Assembly (NCBI RefSeq): GCF_002354895.1
Contig: NZ_CP023439.1
Span: 5,022,001 to 5,086,000 of the forward strand
DNA: 64,000 bases
Reading direction: 5' to 3'
Source: Thauera sp. K11
Lineage (GTDB): Bacteria; Pseudomonadota; Gammaproteobacteria; Burkholderiales; Rhodocyclaceae
Of this stretch, positions 26,123 to 36,856 are shown piece by piece (within the stretch, counting starts at the first letter, position 1; each line of letters starts with the position of its first letter). Below the pieces are notes generated by a model that ran no database searches, was not told the origin of the DNA, and saw only the letters and a program-made list of their open reading frames with translations. The position numbers and the translations under genes were made by a program.

Positions 26123-27499
26123 ATGACGGAAGCGGCCTATGCCGTGGTGTTCGACGGGGAACTCGTCGAGGGTTTCGAGCACGAGCAGGTGAAGGCGAGC
26201 CTGGCCGAGATGTTCGGCCTCGGCGCCGAGCGCCTGGAACAGTTCTTCAGCCATCCGCGGGTGGTGGTCAAGCGCGGACTCAGCCATGCGGATGCGACCC
26301 GCTACCAGGATGCGCTGCGCCGCATCGGCGCGGTGGTGACCGTCGAGCCGCCGCGGGAGGCCGCGCCCGCCGCGGTGCCGGCGCCATCGCCCGCATACGG
26401 CGACGGACCCTGGCAGCCCGGGGCGGATGCCGCGCCGGCCGCCGGTGATCCGGCCGCGCCGGCATTCCGCGACGGCGCGCCGGTGCCGCCGGGCGTTGCC
26501 GCCGGCACCGCGGCAGAGCCCGCGCCGCGTGTGCTGCCCTTTGCCTTCGCCGGCGAGGGCTTCGAGTACTTCCGCATCTGGATCGTCAACGTGCTGCTCT
26601 CCATCCTCACCCTGGGCATCTACTCGCCCTGGGCGAAGGTGCGCACGCAGCGCTATTTCTACGGCAGCACCAGCCTGGACGGCAGCAGCTTCGAGTACCT
26701 TGCCCGGCCGATGCAGATCCTCAAGGGACGCATCATCGCCTTCGTGTTCTTCGCCATCTACGCGGTGGCGGGCCGGTTCGAACCCTTGCTGGGCATGGCG
26801 ATGATGCTGGTGCTGATCCTGGCGACGCCGTGGATCGTCGTGCGCTCGCTGGCCTTCCGCAACCATCACAGCGCCTGGCGCGGCGTGCGTTTCGGCTTCG
26901 CCGGCACGGTGCCCGGCGCGGCGAAGGCCCTGCTGCTGTGGCCGCTGGCCGGCGTGCTCAGCCTCGGCCTGCTGATGCCGCTGGCGATGCAGCGCCAGCA
27001 GCGCTTCGTGATCGAAAACGCCCGCTACGGCACCAGCGCCTTCGGCTTCGGGATCGGCGCGGGCCCGTTCTACCGGGCCTTCCTGCTGCTGCTGCTGGGC
27101 GGCGTCGTGGGAGGTGCGCTCAGCTACGCGCTTGGTTTCCTGTTCGCGCCGTTGAGCATCATCGTGATGGTCCTGGTCTACCTCGGGCTGATCGCCTGGG
27201 CGAACGTCGCCCTCGTCAATCTCGCAATCGGCAACAGCGTGCTCGGCGGGCACCGCTTCGTCGCCCGCTACGAGTTCGGGTCCTACCTGCGGCTGCTGCT
27301 CGGCAACTCGGTCGGCATCGTGTTGACGCTGGGCCTGTTCTACCCGTGGGCCAAGGTGCGCAGCGCCCGCTATGCGGCCGAGCACATCGATTTCGTCGCC
27401 GAGGATGAACTCGACGGCTTCGTCGCCGCGCAGCGCGACGCGGTGTCGGCGACCGGCGGCGAAGTCGCCGACCTGTTCAACGTGGATCTGGGCCTGTGA
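26123..27499 (+). CDS. DUF898 (YjgN-like) membrane protein with N-terminal domain
   Basis: A 458-residue protein. Residues 1-75 form a small soluble domain, about 76-135 is an Ala/Pro-rich linker, and the rest is a DUF898/YjgN-type membrane region with about eight hydrophobic segments and two [23 protein letters not shown] repeats that mark the family. Its molecular function is unknown. The ATG at 26123 follows GGGAGAACGG. It overlaps the M48 peptidase start by four bases. The pair likely acts together in the inner membrane. Confidence 0.85.
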   Translation: MTEAAYAVVFDGELVEGFEHEQVKASLAEMFGLGAERLEQFFSHPRVVVKRGLSHADATRYQDALRRIGAVVTVEPPREAAPAAVPAPSPAYGDGPWQPGADAAPAAGDPAAPAFRDGAPVPPGVAAGTAAEPAPRVLPFAFAGEGFEYFRIWIVNVLLSILTLGIYSPWAKVRTQRYFYGSTSLDGSSFEYLARPMQILKGRIIAFVFFAIYAVAGRFEPLLGMAMMLVLILATPWIVVRSLAFRNHHSAWRGVRFGFAGTVPGAAKALLLWPLAGVLSLGLLMPLAMQRQQRFVIENARYGTSAFGFGIGAGPFYRAFLLLLLGGVVGGALSYALGFLFAPLSIIVMVLVYLGLIAWANVALVNLAIGNSVLGGHRFVARYEFGSYLRLLLGNSVGIVLTLGLFYPWAKVRSARYAAEHIDFVAEDELDGFVAAQRDAVSATGGEVADLFNVDLGL

Positions 27500-28572
27500 C
27501 CGCAACCGTCGCCGCCGGCGCCTATTTCGCACCGGGCGGTTCGGCCCGGGTGCGCGCGGTGCTGCGGGCCGGCGCCGACGGCGTGCGCATCGAGGCCGAA
27601 TCGGGCGCAGTGCTCGCCGGCCCGCTGGCGGCCGCCGCGCTGCAGGTGAGTCCGCGCGTGGGCAACACGCCGCGCTTCGTGCGCTTTCCCGACGGCGGCG
27701 CGTTCGAGACCGCGGACAACGCCGCGATCGATGCACTGCTGGCCCCGCTGAGGCCGCGTCACGGCCTGGTCCACCGGCTGGAGTCGCGCCTGCGCTACGC
27801 GCTGATCGGCGTGGCGGTGACGGCCGTCCTGGCCTGGGGCGCGGTGCGCCACGGTATTCCGGCGCTGGCCGAGGCGGCGGCGCGGGCCCTGCCCCCGTCG
27901 GTGACGGCCAGGCTGGGGGAAGGCGTGCTGGAAGTGCTCGACAGCCGTCTGCTCGGGCCCAGTACCCTGGCTGAAGCGGAGCAGGCGCGGCTGCGCGCGC
28001 GCTTCGAGCCCTTCACGCGGGGCGCCGGCGGCGGCGTGCCGGTACGGATCGAGTTCCGCGATGCCGAGCGCACCCTGGGCCCCAACGCCCTCGCGCTGCC
28101 CTCGGGCACGATCGTGTTCACCGACCAACTGGTGCGCCGGGCCGCCGGCGACGATGAACTGATCGGCGTGCTCGTGCACGAGATCGGCCACATCGAGCAC
28201 CGCCACGCCCTGCGCCACGCGATCCAGGGCTCGACCCTGGGGCTGGTGGCGACGGTGCTGACCGGCGACGTGTCGTCGATCCCGTCGGTGATCGCGGCGA
28301 TTCCGGTGATCCTCACCGAACTCGGCTACTCGCGCGATTTCGAGTTCGAGGCCGACCGGCATGCGGCAAGGGTGCTGCGGCAGCATGGCCTGCCGCCCGA
28401 GGCCCTCGGCCGCATGCTGGCGGCGCTGGAACGGGACCACGGCGATGCCGCCTGCGCCCTGGCCGAAGACGCCGCGCCGCGCGGCTGCCATGGCGAGGAC
28501 TGGTGGCGCTACCTGTCCACCCATCCGCCGGTTTCGGAGCGCATCCGCCGGCTGGGCGAAGCCGGCGGGTGA
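27496..28572 (+). CDS. M48 family metallopeptidase with N-terminal membrane anchor
   Basis: A 358-residue protein with an N-terminal beta-rich domain (about 1-85), one hydrophobic anchor near 95-115, and an M48 zinc peptidase domain. The zinc site is HEIGH at 228-232, and the third ligand is probably the Glu of [13 protein letters not shown] late segment has a short Cys pair in [20 protein letters not shown] start at 27496, coupled to the DUF898 gene. It is probably a membrane-associated protease; the substrate is unknown. Confidence 0.85.
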   Translation: MTATVAAGAYFAPGGSARVRAVLRAGADGVRIEAESGAVLAGPLAAAALQVSPRVGNTPRFVRFPDGGAFETADNAAIDALLAPLRPRHGLVHRLESRLRYALIGVAVTAVLAWGAVRHGIPALAEAAARALPPSVTARLGEGVLEVLDSRLLGPSTLAEAEQARLRARFEPFTRGAGGGVPVRIEFRDAERTLGPNALALPSGTIVFTDQLVRRAAGDDELIGVLVHEIGHIEHRHALRHAIQGSTLGLVATVLTGDVSSIPSVIAAIPVILTELGYSRDFEFEADRHAARVLRQHGLPPEALGRMLAALERDHGDAACALAEDAAPRGCHGEDWWRYLSTHPPVSERIRRLGEAGG

Positions 28573-28768
28573 CGACGCCGGCGGCCGGTCCGGCGCAGGG
28601 GACGTGCGCGCCGGGCTGCCGGCCGGCGGGCTTGCGACGGAGCGATGGCCGCCGGTGCTTCCGCCCGCCCGCCGGGCTGCCGGACCCGGCGTTCGGCGCG
28701 GCGCCGATCTTTTCCATGCCGGGCCGGTCGAACCCCCTTCGATGTCAGGCTGATCAGGAGGCCACAGG

Positions 28769-30124
28769 ATGAACACGTATGACTACGATCTGTTCGTGAT
28801 CGGTGCCGGTTCGGGCGGCGTGCGTGCCGCCCGCATGGCTGCCGCCCGGGGCGCGCGGGTCGCCATCGCAGAGGAGCGCCATGTCGGCGGCACCTGCGTC
28901 AATGTCGGCTGCGTGCCCAAGAAGCTGTTCGTCTATGCCGCCCAGTTCGCCGAGGAGTTCAGGATGGCGCGCGGCTATGGCTGGCAGACGGCCGGACCGG
29001 CGTTCGACTGGCCCACTCTGCGCGACAACAAGAATGCCGAGATCGGGCGCCTGAACGGCATCTACCGCAGGCTCCTGTCCGATTCGGGCTGCGAACTGAT
29101 GGAGGCGCGGGCGACGATCGAGGGGCCGCACACGGTGAGCGTGGCGGGGCGCGGCTACAGTGCGGAACGCATCCTGATCGCGACCGGCGGCTGGCCCTTC
29201 GTGCCGGACATCCCCGGCCGCGAGCATGCCATCAGCTCCAACGAGGTCTTCTTCCTCGAGCGTTTCCCCAAGCGCGCCATCGTGGTGGGCGGCGGCTATA
29301 TCGCGGTCGAGTTCGCCGGCATCTTCGCCGGGCTCGGTGCGCGCACGCGGCTGGTGTATCGCGGCGATCTCTTCCTGCGGGGTTTCGACGACGACGTGCG
29401 CCGCTTCGCCGCCGAAGAGATTGCGAAGAAGGGCGTTTCGCTGGCTTTCGGCAGCGACGTCGGCGCCATCGGGAAGCTGCCGGACGGCAGCCTGGAGGTC
29501 ACGTTCAGGGACGGGCATCGCGAGCAGGCCGACTGCGTGCTCTACGCCACCGGCCGCGTGCCGAACGTGGCCGGGCTCGGGCTGGAGAACACCCGCGTGC
29601 GGCAGCGGGACAATGGCGCCATCGTCGTCGACGGGAACCTGCAGACCGACGAGCCGTCGATCTACGCCATCGGCGACGTCATCGACCGCGTGGCGCTGAC
29701 GCCGGTCGCGCTGGCCGAGGGCATGCAGTTCGTCAGGCAGATGTCGGGCGAGGCGGTGCAGCTGCTGGATTACGACCTGATCCCCACCGCCGTCTTCAGC
29801 CAGCCGGCCATCGGCACCGTGGGCCTCACGGAAGCGCAGGCACGCGAGCGCCATGCCGGGATCGAGGTGTACAAGACCGGCTTCAGGGCGCTCAAGCAGA
29901 CCCTGGCCGGCGGCGACGAGCGCACCTTCATGAAGCTGCTGGTCGACAAGGCCAGCGACCGCGTCGTGGGCGTGCATATGGTGGGTCCCGATGCCGGCGA
30001 GATCATCCAGGGCATCGCCATCGCGCTGAAGGCAGGCGCGACGAAGCAGGTCTTCGACGCCACGATCGGCGTCCATCCGACGGCGGCGGAAGAGTTCGTC
30101 ACGATGCGCGAGCCCGCGCGATAA
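28769..30124 (+). CDS. gor: Glutathione-disulfide reductase
   Basis: A 451-residue FAD-dependent reductase that regenerates glutathione with NADPH. Features: FAD loop [12 protein letters not shown] (11-22), redox pair in [13 protein letters not shown] (Cys43/Cys48), NADPH-binding [13 protein letters not shown] with a later arginine-rich strand, FAD-binding YAIGDVIDR, and the C-terminal [12 protein letters not shown] with the catalytic His-Glu pair. The start has TCAGGAGG upstream. It stands alone between the M48 peptidase and cobU, and has no clear link to B12 synthesis. Confidence 0.95.
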   Translation: MNTYDYDLFVIGAGSGGVRAARMAAARGARVAIAEERHVGGTCVNVGCVPKKLFVYAAQFAEEFRMARGYGWQTAGPAFDWPTLRDNKNAEIGRLNGIYRRLLSDSGCELMEARATIEGPHTVSVAGRGYSAERILIATGGWPFVPDIPGREHAISSNEVFFLERFPKRAIVVGGGYIAVEFAGIFAGLGARTRLVYRGDLFLRGFDDDVRRFAAEEIAKKGVSLAFGSDVGAIGKLPDGSLEVTFRDGHREQADCVLYATGRVPNVAGLGLENTRVRQRDNGAIVVDGNLQTDEPSIYAIGDVIDRVALTPVALAEGMQFVRQMSGEAVQLLDYDLIPTAVFSQPAIGTVGLTEAQARERHAGIEVYKTGFRALKQTLAGGDERTFMKLLVDKASDRVVGVHMVGPDAGEIIQGIAIALKAGATKQVFDATIGVHPTAAEEFVTMREPAR

Positions 30125-30203
30125 GCTGCCCGCCGCGACGGGGAATTCCGGCCGCCTGCCCGGGGCGAATCCCCGATCCGACGGCCTGAGCGGCGCTCCC
30201 CGC

Positions 30204-30752
30204 TCAGCCGCCCTTCAGCTTCAGCGGCAGCCCGGCGGCGACGAAGGTCACCGTGCCGGCGAGCGCGGCCAGTTGCTGGTTGAGCCGGCCGGCCTCGTCG
30301 CGGAACAGGCGGCCGAGCGGCGTTTCCGGCACCAGGCCGAGGCCGACTTCGTTGGCGACCAGCAGGATGGTGCCGGGCAGCGCGGGCAGCGCGGCGAGCA
30401 GGGCGTCGCGCTCGGCGCGCAGTCGGGGCAACGCGTCGGCATCGGCGCCGGGCGGCAGGTCTTCGGCGCCGGCGAGGAGGTTGGCGAGCCACAGCGTCAG
30501 GCAATCGACGAGCAGGCAGCGGCCGGGCGCGGCCTCGCGCCGCAGGGCGTCGGCGAGCGCGCGCGGGGCTTCCACGGTGCGCCAGGCCGACGGGCGGTCG
30601 GCGCGGTGGCGGCGGATGCGCTCCGCCATCTCGGCGTCGAGCGCCTCGGCGGTGGCGATGACCGTGACGGCCAGCCCCGAATCCGCGGCGCGCCGTTCGG
30701 CGTGCCGGCTCTTTCCCGAGCGCGCGCCGCCGAGGATGAGTTCGAGCGTCAT
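30204..30752 (-). CDS. cobU: Adenosylcobinamide kinase/adenosylcobinamide-phosphate guanylyltransferase CobU
   Basis: A 182-residue bifunctional enzyme that phosphorylates adenosylcobinamide and then makes adenosylcobinamide-GDP, the CobS substrate. The P-loop is GGARSGKS (8-15); the later RADRPSAWRTVEAP segment holds the guanylyl-accepting His region, and VDCLTLWLANLL and ANEVGLGLVP are conserved. It is divergent from the riboswitch and btuB operon; no riboswitch fold was seen on its own side. Confidence 0.95.
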   Translation of the reverse strand: MTLELILGGARSGKSRHAERRAADSGLAVTVIATAEALDAEMAERIRRHRADRPSAWRTVEAPRALADALRREAAPGRCLLVDCLTLWLANLLAGAEDLPPGADADALPRLRAERDALLAALPALPGTILLVANEVGLGLVPETPLGRLFRDEAGRLNQQLAALAGTVTFVAAGLPLKLKGG

Positions 30753-30829
30753 TGGGGCGTGGCGTTCCTGCGCTGCAAACCGGGGGCGGAAAAGGTATCA
30801 TCCGCGCCGCTGCCCCGGAAGGGGCGCTG

Positions 30830-31062
30830 CGTTCGAGGTGCCCGACGGCGGTCCGCGCCCTAGGGGTAAACGGGAAACAGGTGCGCGGCGCGACGGACCC
30901 GAAGGTTCGCCCCGCAATGCCTGTGCTGCCCCCGCAACGGTAAGCGAGTTCAAGGCGCATCACTCTGCCACTGGGCTTCTGCCCGGGAAGGCGATGCGCC
31001 GCGTGTGGCGGGTTTCGCGGAGAAACCCGGCCGCCTCGGCTCGCGAGCCCGGATACCGGCCC
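30830..31062 (+). promoter_or_regulatory. Cobalamin riboswitch
   Basis: This lies 140 bp ahead of the first TonB receptor gene. The B12 box GCTGCCCCCGCAACGGTAAG is at 30925-30944. Other class features in order are a GGGAAACAGGTG stretch (30872-30883), GCCACTG (30967-30973), GGGAAGG and a closing GAGCCCGGATACCGGCC (about 31045-31061). Binding of adenosylcobalamin should shut off expression of the uptake and synthesis genes to the right. Confidence 0.92.
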
Positions 31063-31201
31063 GTGCGCGTTGGAGGAGGTGCCGCGGGGTGGCGGCGGCG
31101 GGTCGTTCCCTGCGCTCATGCCTGCCCCGTTCGCGGCGCGTCCATGTGCGGTTTGCCGGGGACTGCGGGGACGCGGGCCGCGGCGCGGGGAGTCCCCATC
31201 C

Positions 31202-33160
31202 ATGAGCATCCGCCTTTCGGCCGCGGCAGTCGCGGCCTGTGCAGCCTTGCCGTCGGCCTTGGCGATCGCCGCCGGCGAACACCAGTTCGAACCGGTCATC
31301 GTGTCCGCCACCCGCATCGACGTGACCGACGTCGATGCCACCTACGCCTCCGAAGTGCATACGCGCAAGGACATCGAGCGTTCCGGCGCGACCACGCTGG
31401 TCGACTACCTGTCGCGCCAGACCTCGGTCCAGGTCGTGCCCAGCTTCGGCAACCGCTTCACGCCCAGCCTCAACATGCGCGGCTACGGCCTCACCAGCGG
31501 TTTCCAGAACGTGATGATCACCGTCGACGGCCGCCGGCTGAACAACATCGATTCGGTGCCGCAACTCCTGGGCGGCATCGCGCTGGCCGACGTGGACCGC
31601 ATCGAGATCACCAAGGGCAGCGGCTCGGTGCTGTACGGCGACGGCGCCACCGCCGGCTCGATCCAGATCTACACCCGGCCGCACGACGGCGCCCGCATCG
31701 AGGCGTATGGCGGCAGCCACGGCGCGCTCGGCGGCACGGTCGCGGCCGGCCTCGTGCGCGAGCGCTTCTCGCTGTCGGCGACGGCCGATCACGGCGAAAC
31801 CGACGGCTACTCCGACAAGGACCCGTCCGGCCATCGGGACGCCTCGAAGGCCGACACCTGGCACGTGGCCGCCGGCGGCAATCCGGTGGATGGCCTGAAG
31901 CTCACCGCCGACGCGGGCCGGACCCGCATCGACACGCGCTACCCCGGCCCGCTGGACCTGGCGCGGTTCGAGGACGATCCGGCGCAGAACGACGGCAGCC
32001 TCTACACTCACCAGCGCTTCGACAGCGCCTACTGGAGCGTCGGCGCCGAGTACCGGCTGACCGATGCGTGGCGGCTGTCCGCGCGCCACCAGACCGAGGA
32101 CAAGACGTCCGAGTTTCTCGGCGCATTCTCGAGCACCCTGGACTACACCTACGATTCGGACGAACTGGCGCTGCAGTACCTCGGCGACCGCCTGTCCGTC
32201 ACCGCGGGCGTGCAATCCTTCGACGGCGAGCGCAAGGGCGCGAGCGAGAAGACTTCCAAGCGCAACCTCGGCTGGTTCGTGCAGGGCCAGTACGCCTTCG
32301 ACCGCCTCACGCTGTCGGCCGGCGCGCGGCGCGAGCGGGTCGAATACGGACACCGCCCGGATGCCGGCGCGCGCCTGAAGGACGACGAGCGCTTCAACTC
32401 GTGGGACGTCGGCTTCAACTACCGCATCGATCCGGCGCTGACGGTGTTCGGCAACTACAACGACGCCTTCCAGGCGCCCGACATCGACCGCTTCTTCGTC
32501 TGCAACGCCTTCGACGCCGACTTCACCTGCGTCGGCACCGCCTTCAACGCCTTCATCGAGCCCATGCACGCCCGCACGGTCACGCTCGGCCTCAACCACG
32601 TGCTGCCCGCCAACCGCCTGAAGCTCGCGGTGTTCCATGCCAGGCTCAAGGACGAGATCTACTTCGACCCGGTCAGCTTCGCGAACACGAACTTCGACCG
32701 TTCGCACAAGTACGGCATCGAACTGCAGGACACCTGGCAGATCTCCCCCGCGCTGACGGGCTCGCTGAACTACGCGTGGACGCGGGCGATCATCGATCGC
32801 GACGGCAGCGGCGCCTTCGACGGCAAGGAATTGCCCGCCGCGCCGAAGCACAACCTGGTGCTGGGCTTCGCCGTCAAGGTGAGCGAGGCCGGCACGCTGA
32901 ACCTGTCGCACACCTGGCGCAGCAAGGCGTGGGCCGACGGCGACTTCGCCAACGGGGCGCCGAGGCAGCGGGAATACCAGTCCACCGACCTCGCCTACCG
33001 CCACCGGGTGACGAAGGACGTGGAACTCTACGGCGCGGTGAGCAACCTGTTCGCGCACGAGAACGGCGTCTGGGTCGAGAGCGCTTTCCGGCCGCCGGTG
33101 GTGGTCTATCCGGTCGATTTCGTCCGCACCTGGAAGCTCGGTGCGCGGGTCTCGTTCTGA
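31202..33160 (+). CDS. TonB-dependent outer membrane receptor, probably B12-related
   Basis: A 652-residue receptor with a signal peptide (about 1-22, cut after AIA), a TonB box-like EPVIVSAT, a plug domain (LNMRGYG, ITVDGRRLNN, IEITKGSGSVLYGDGATAGSI) and a beta-barrel ending in Phe (GARVSF), as in outer-membrane proteins. The cobalamin riboswitch lies upstream, and a BtuB-like receptor and BtuCD follow, so a corrinoid is the likely cargo. Sequence alone does not fix the ligand. Confidence 0.88.
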   Translation: MSIRLSAAAVAACAALPSALAIAAGEHQFEPVIVSATRIDVTDVDATYASEVHTRKDIERSGATTLVDYLSRQTSVQVVPSFGNRFTPSLNMRGYGLTSGFQNVMITVDGRRLNNIDSVPQLLGGIALADVDRIEITKGSGSVLYGDGATAGSIQIYTRPHDGARIEAYGGSHGALGGTVAAGLVRERFSLSATADHGETDGYSDKDPSGHRDASKADTWHVAAGGNPVDGLKLTADAGRTRIDTRYPGPLDLARFEDDPAQNDGSLYTHQRFDSAYWSVGAEYRLTDAWRLSARHQTEDKTSEFLGAFSSTLDYTYDSDELALQYLGDRLSVTAGVQSFDGERKGASEKTSKRNLGWFVQGQYAFDRLTLSAGARRERVEYGHRPDAGARLKDDERFNSWDVGFNYRIDPALTVFGNYNDAFQAPDIDRFFVCNAFDADFTCVGTAFNAFIEPMHARTVTLGLNHVLPANRLKLAVFHARLKDEIYFDPVSFANTNFDRSHKYGIELQDTWQISPALTGSLNYAWTRAIIDRDGSGAFDGKELPAAPKHNLVLGFAVKVSEAGTLNLSHTWRSKAWADGDFANGAPRQREYQSTDLAYRHRVTKDVELYGAVSNLFAHENGVWVESAFRPPVVVYPVDFVRTWKLGARVSF

Positions 33161-33180
33161 GCGCTGCCGGAGACACCCCA

Positions 33181-35038
33181 TGGACAGGTTTTCCTCCGCG
33201 GCCCTGGCCGCGGCCTGCGCCTGCGCCGGTATCGGCGCGGCGCGTGCCGACGGCGTGCCGACGCTGGACGCCGTCGTGGTGACCGCCACGCGCCAGGTGG
33301 AGCGGGCTTCCGACGCGCTGGCCGCCATCGAGGTCATCGACCGCGAAGACATCGAGCGCGCCGGGCATTCCAGCCTGGTGGAACTGCTGTCGGCCCGTGC
33401 CGGCATCCAGGTGACGACCAACGGCGGCGCCGGTTCGACCAGCAAGATCCTCATCCGCGGCGCGAACGCCGGCCACACGCTGCTGCTGATCGACGGCATG
33501 CGCGCCGGCTCGGCGACGCGCGGCGACGCCACGCCCGAAGTGATTCCGCTCGAAGCGATCGAGCGCATCGAAATCCTGCGCGGCCCGGCGAGCGCGCTGT
33601 ACGGCTCGGACGCGATCGGCGGCGTGATCCAGATCTTCACCCGCAAGGGCGAGGAAGGCATCCACCCCTCGCTGCGGGCCGGCTTCGGCAGCGACGACAC
33701 CCGCACGCTGAGCGCCGCGCTGAGCGGCGGCATCGACCGCCTGCGCTACAGCCTCGTCGCCGGCCACGACCGTACCGGCGGCATCGATGCCAAGCCCGCC
33801 TCGCGCGCAGGCAGCGATCCCGACCGCGACGGCTTTCGCAACGACTACCAGAGCGCCTCGCTGTCGCTGGGCTTTCGCGAGCGGGACGAGATCGGCGTGG
33901 CGCTGTTCCGCGCCGATGCGCAGAACGACTACGACGCCGGGCGGCCGTACGACTCCTACCTCGACAAGCGCACCGAAAGCGTGAGCGCGCACATGCGCAA
34001 CCAGCTCGGCGCCGGCTGGGCGAGCACGCTGCGCCTGGGCCATAGCGCCGACCGGGCCTTCACCCGCAGCAGCGAGAGCGCGAGTTCGCGCTTCGATACC
34101 GCGCAGCGCCTGCTGTCATGGCAGCACGACGTCGCGCTCGGCGGCGGTTCGCTGCTCGCGGCCTACGAATACCTGGAGCAGGAGGTCGATACCTCCACTG
34201 CCTACGCCGAGACCAAGCGCACCGTGAATTCGGCGCTGCTGGGCTGGGGCGGGCAGTTCGGCCGCCACCACCTGCAGCTCAACGCCCGGCACGACGACAA
34301 CTCGCAGTTCGGCGGCCGCACGACGGGCACCGCCGCGTACGGCTTCGAGTTCCTGCCCCAATGGCGGGTGCATGGCAGCATCGGCACCGCGTTCAAGGCG
34401 CCGACCTTCAACGATCTTTATTACCCGCGCACCTGCACCAGCTCCGGCTGCAACGCCGGCAACCCGGATCTCGAACCAGAGACGGCGCTGAACCGCGAAC
34501 TCGGCATCGCCTGGGAAGCAGGCCGCTACAGCGCGCGCGCCACCTACTTCAACAACCGCATCCGCAACCTGATCGAATGGGCGCTGCTGCCCGGCACCAG
34601 GCCGCGCACGCGCATGGCGGGCAACGTCAGCGATGCGCGGCTCGAAGGCGTGGAACTGGGTGCGGCGGCCGAGTGGCGAGGCTACCGCCTGCGCGCCAGC
34701 GTCGATCTCCTCGATGCGCGCGACGCCGACACCGGCGAGCGCCTGGCGCGGCGCGCCAGCCGGGCGGCAGCGGTGGCCGTCGAACGCGACGCCGGCGGCT
34801 GGACCCTCGGCGCGGAGCTGGTCGCCCAGGGCGCACGCTATGATGCGGTGCCCAACACGTCGGCCGACCGGATGGGGGATATGGCCTGCTCAATGCCTAC
34901 GTTCATTACGCACCGGCGCGCGACTGGCGGATCGAAGCCCGCTTCAACAACCTGCTCGACAAGGACTACGAACTGGTGCGCGGCTACGCCACGCCCGGCG
35001 CAAACGCCTTCGTCGCCGTGCGCTACGCGCCGCGCTGA
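33181..35038 (+). pseudogene. btuB: BtuB-type TonB-dependent vitamin B12 receptor with 3' frameshift
   Basis: A BtuB-like receptor: signal peptide (about 1-24), TonB box DAVVVTATR, plug motifs ILIRGANAGHT, LLIDGMRAG and ILRGPASALYGSDAIGG, then the barrel. The frame breaks at the G run 34874-34878. The translated frame turns into a low-complexity tail ending at 35048, while the frame shifted by one base (from GGA at 34877) reads on as normal barrel strands (NNLLDKDYELVRGYATPG) and stops at 35036-35038, with a C-terminal residue pattern typical of receptors. One missing G (or similar base) explains this. It could be a sequencing error in a homopolymer, or a real loss of the last strands. Confidence 0.88.
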
Positions 35039-35044
35039 GCGCCC

Positions 35045-36052
35045 ATGACGGCCCGTATCCCGCAGCAAGGAAGGGGCGGGAGCGGCGCGGGCCGGCCGGG
35101 CGTGCTCGCCGCCCTGCTGCTGCTGGCCGCCGCCGCCTTCGTGTGGGCGCTCGCCGCGGGCGACCTGCCGGTGACGCTGGCCGATGCGCTCGCAGCGCTG
35201 GCGGGCGGCGACGGCACCGCCGCCGCGGTGGTGCGCGAGCTGCGCCTGCCGCGCGCCGTGTCGGCCTTCGCGTGCGGCGGGCTGCTCGCAACGGCGGGCG
35301 CGCTGATGCAGGTGCTGCTGCGCAATCCGCTCGCCGACCCCTACATCCTCGGCATCTCCGGCGGCGCGGCGGTCGGCGCGCTGGCGGCGATCTCGCTCGG
35401 CGCGGCGGTGTTCTGGGTCGATGCGGCGGCGTTTGCCGGCGCCCTGTCGGCCATGCTGCTGGTGTTCGGCCTGGCGCACGGCGACGGTAGCTGGACGCAG
35501 ACGCGGCTGCTGCTGACGGGGGTGATCGTCGCCGCCGGCTGCGGTGCCGCGGTGTCGATGATGCTGGCGCTGGCGAGCGATACCCGGGTGCTGTCGATGC
35601 TGTTCTGGCTGATGGGCGACGCCAGCGGCGCAGCGCGGCCATGGCCGGCGCTGGCGGTGCTGGCGCTGGGCCTGGCGGCGGTGATGCCCGCCGCGCGCGA
35701 CCTCAACGTGCTGGCGCGCGGCGAACTCACCGCGCGTGCGCTGGGCGTGCGCGTCACCCGGCTGCGCCTGGGCCTCTACGTGCTGGCCTCGCTGCTGACC
35801 GCGGTGGCGGTCACGCTGGTGGGCTCGGTGGGCTTCGTCGGCCTCATCGTGCCGCACCTGGTGCGGCTGGCGATCGGCAACGACCAGCGCGTGCTGCTGC
35901 CGGCCTCGGCGCTTGCCGGCGGCGCGTTGCTGCTGCTGGCCGACACCGCGGCGCGCACCGCGATGGCGCCGCAGCAACTGCCGGTCGGCGTGCTGACGGC
36001 GATGATCGGCGTGCCGGTGTTCCTGTTCCTGCTGGCGAGGCATCCGCGATGA
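35045..36052 (+). CDS. btuC: Cobalamin ABC transporter permease BtuC (FecCD family)
   Basis: A 335-residue polytopic permease with about nine to ten membrane helices. Family blocks are LRLPRAVSAFACGG, GALMQVLLRNPLADPYILGISGG (about 80-102), and near the end VGFVGLIVPHLVR and the L-loop that contacts the ATPase. It overlaps the btuD gene by four bases and starts just after the broken btuB end. With BtuD and BtuF it imports B12 across the inner membrane. Confidence 0.93.
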   Translation: MTARIPQQGRGGSGAGRPGVLAALLLLAAAAFVWALAAGDLPVTLADALAALAGGDGTAAAVVRELRLPRAVSAFACGGLLATAGALMQVLLRNPLADPYILGISGGAAVGALAAISLGAAVFWVDAAAFAGALSAMLLVFGLAHGDGSWTQTRLLLTGVIVAAGCGAAVSMMLALASDTRVLSMLFWLMGDASGAARPWPALAVLALGLAAVMPAARDLNVLARGELTARALGVRVTRLRLGLYVLASLLTAVAVTLVGSVGFVGLIVPHLVRLAIGNDQRVLLPASALAGGALLLLADTAARTAMAPQQLPVGVLTAMIGVPVFLFLLARHPR

Positions 36053-36852
36053 CGGCCCGGCGCGGGGCGGAGGCGCCGCTGCTCGAGGCCGAGGGCCTGG
36101 CGCTGCAGGTGGGCGGGCGCTGGCTGTGCTGCGAGTTCAGCCTGACGCTCGCGGCCGGCGAATGCCTGGCGCTGCTCGGGCCCAACGGCGCGGGCAAGAC
36201 CACGCTGCTGCACACGCTGGCCGGCCTGCGCGAGCCCACGGCCGGCCGGGTGCGGATCGGCGGCCGGCCCTACGCGGCCTGGCCGGCGCCGGAGGCGGCG
36301 CGCTTTCGCGGCCTGCTGGCGCAGCAGCAGCCGGACCATTTCGCCGCCTCGGTGCTGGAGACGGTGCTGATCGGCCGCCATCCGCATCTCGGTCGCTGGG
36401 GCTGGGAGGGCGCGGAAGACGAGCGCATCGCGCGCGACGCGCTCGCCGCGGTCGGCCTCGCCGGCTTCGCGCAGCGCGACGTGCTCACCCTGTCGGGCGG
36501 CGAGCGCCAGCGCGTGGCGATCGCCGCGCTGCTGGTCCAGGCGCCGCGCCTGTACCTGCTCGACGAACCGCTGAACCATCTCGATCTCCATCACCAGATC
36601 GCCACGCTCGACATGTTCCGCCGCCTCGTGCGCGAGGACGCCGGCGGACCGGGCCGCGGCGTGGTGATGGTGCTGCACGACATCGACCTCGCCGCGCGCT
36701 ACGCCGACCACGTCATCCTGCTCGACGGCCGCGGCGGCGTGCGTGCCGGCGAGCGCGACAGCGTGCTGCGCCCCGATCTGCTGTCGCACGCCTTCGGCCA
36801 CCCCCTGCGGCGCTACGAGGTGGATGGCCGCGTCACCTTCATCCCGGACTAG
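36049..36852 (+). CDS. btuD: Cobalamin ABC transporter ATP-binding protein BtuD
   Basis: A 267-residue ABC ATPase. Walker A is LGPNGAGKTT, the signature motif is LSGGERQR, and Walker B is LYLLDEPLNHLD, with H-loop VLHDIDLA. The ATG at 36049 overlaps the btuC stop by four bases. It pairs with BtuC and BtuF. Confidence 0.93.
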   Translation: MTARRGAEAPLLEAEGLALQVGGRWLCCEFSLTLAAGECLALLGPNGAGKTTLLHTLAGLREPTAGRVRIGGRPYAAWPAPEAARFRGLLAQQQPDHFAASVLETVLIGRHPHLGRWGWEGAEDERIARDALAAVGLAGFAQRDVLTLSGGERQRVAIAALLVQAPRLYLLDEPLNHLDLHHQIATLDMFRRLVREDAGGPGRGVVMVLHDIDLAARYADHVILLDGRGGVRAGERDSVLRPDLLSHAFGHPLRRYEVDGRVTFIPD

Positions 36853-36856
36853 CACG

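Noticed and set aside
24857..27736. A single 959-residue minus-strand protein including CobT
   Set aside because: The frame is open upstream of cobT, but the CobT part begins at a well-placed ATG (25903) with a ribosome binding site, and the upstream part is antisense to the DUF898 gene.
30186..30207. Terminator between gor and cobU
   Set aside because: An 8-bp stem with a 6-nt loop exists but it covers the cobU stop and has no T-run, so it is not supported as a terminator.
34872..34882. Programmed -1 frameshifting in the btuB-like gene
   Set aside because: The site TGGGGGA does not match an X XXY YYZ slippery heptamer and no downstream stem or pseudoknot was evident. A simple 1-nt loss or read error is more likely.
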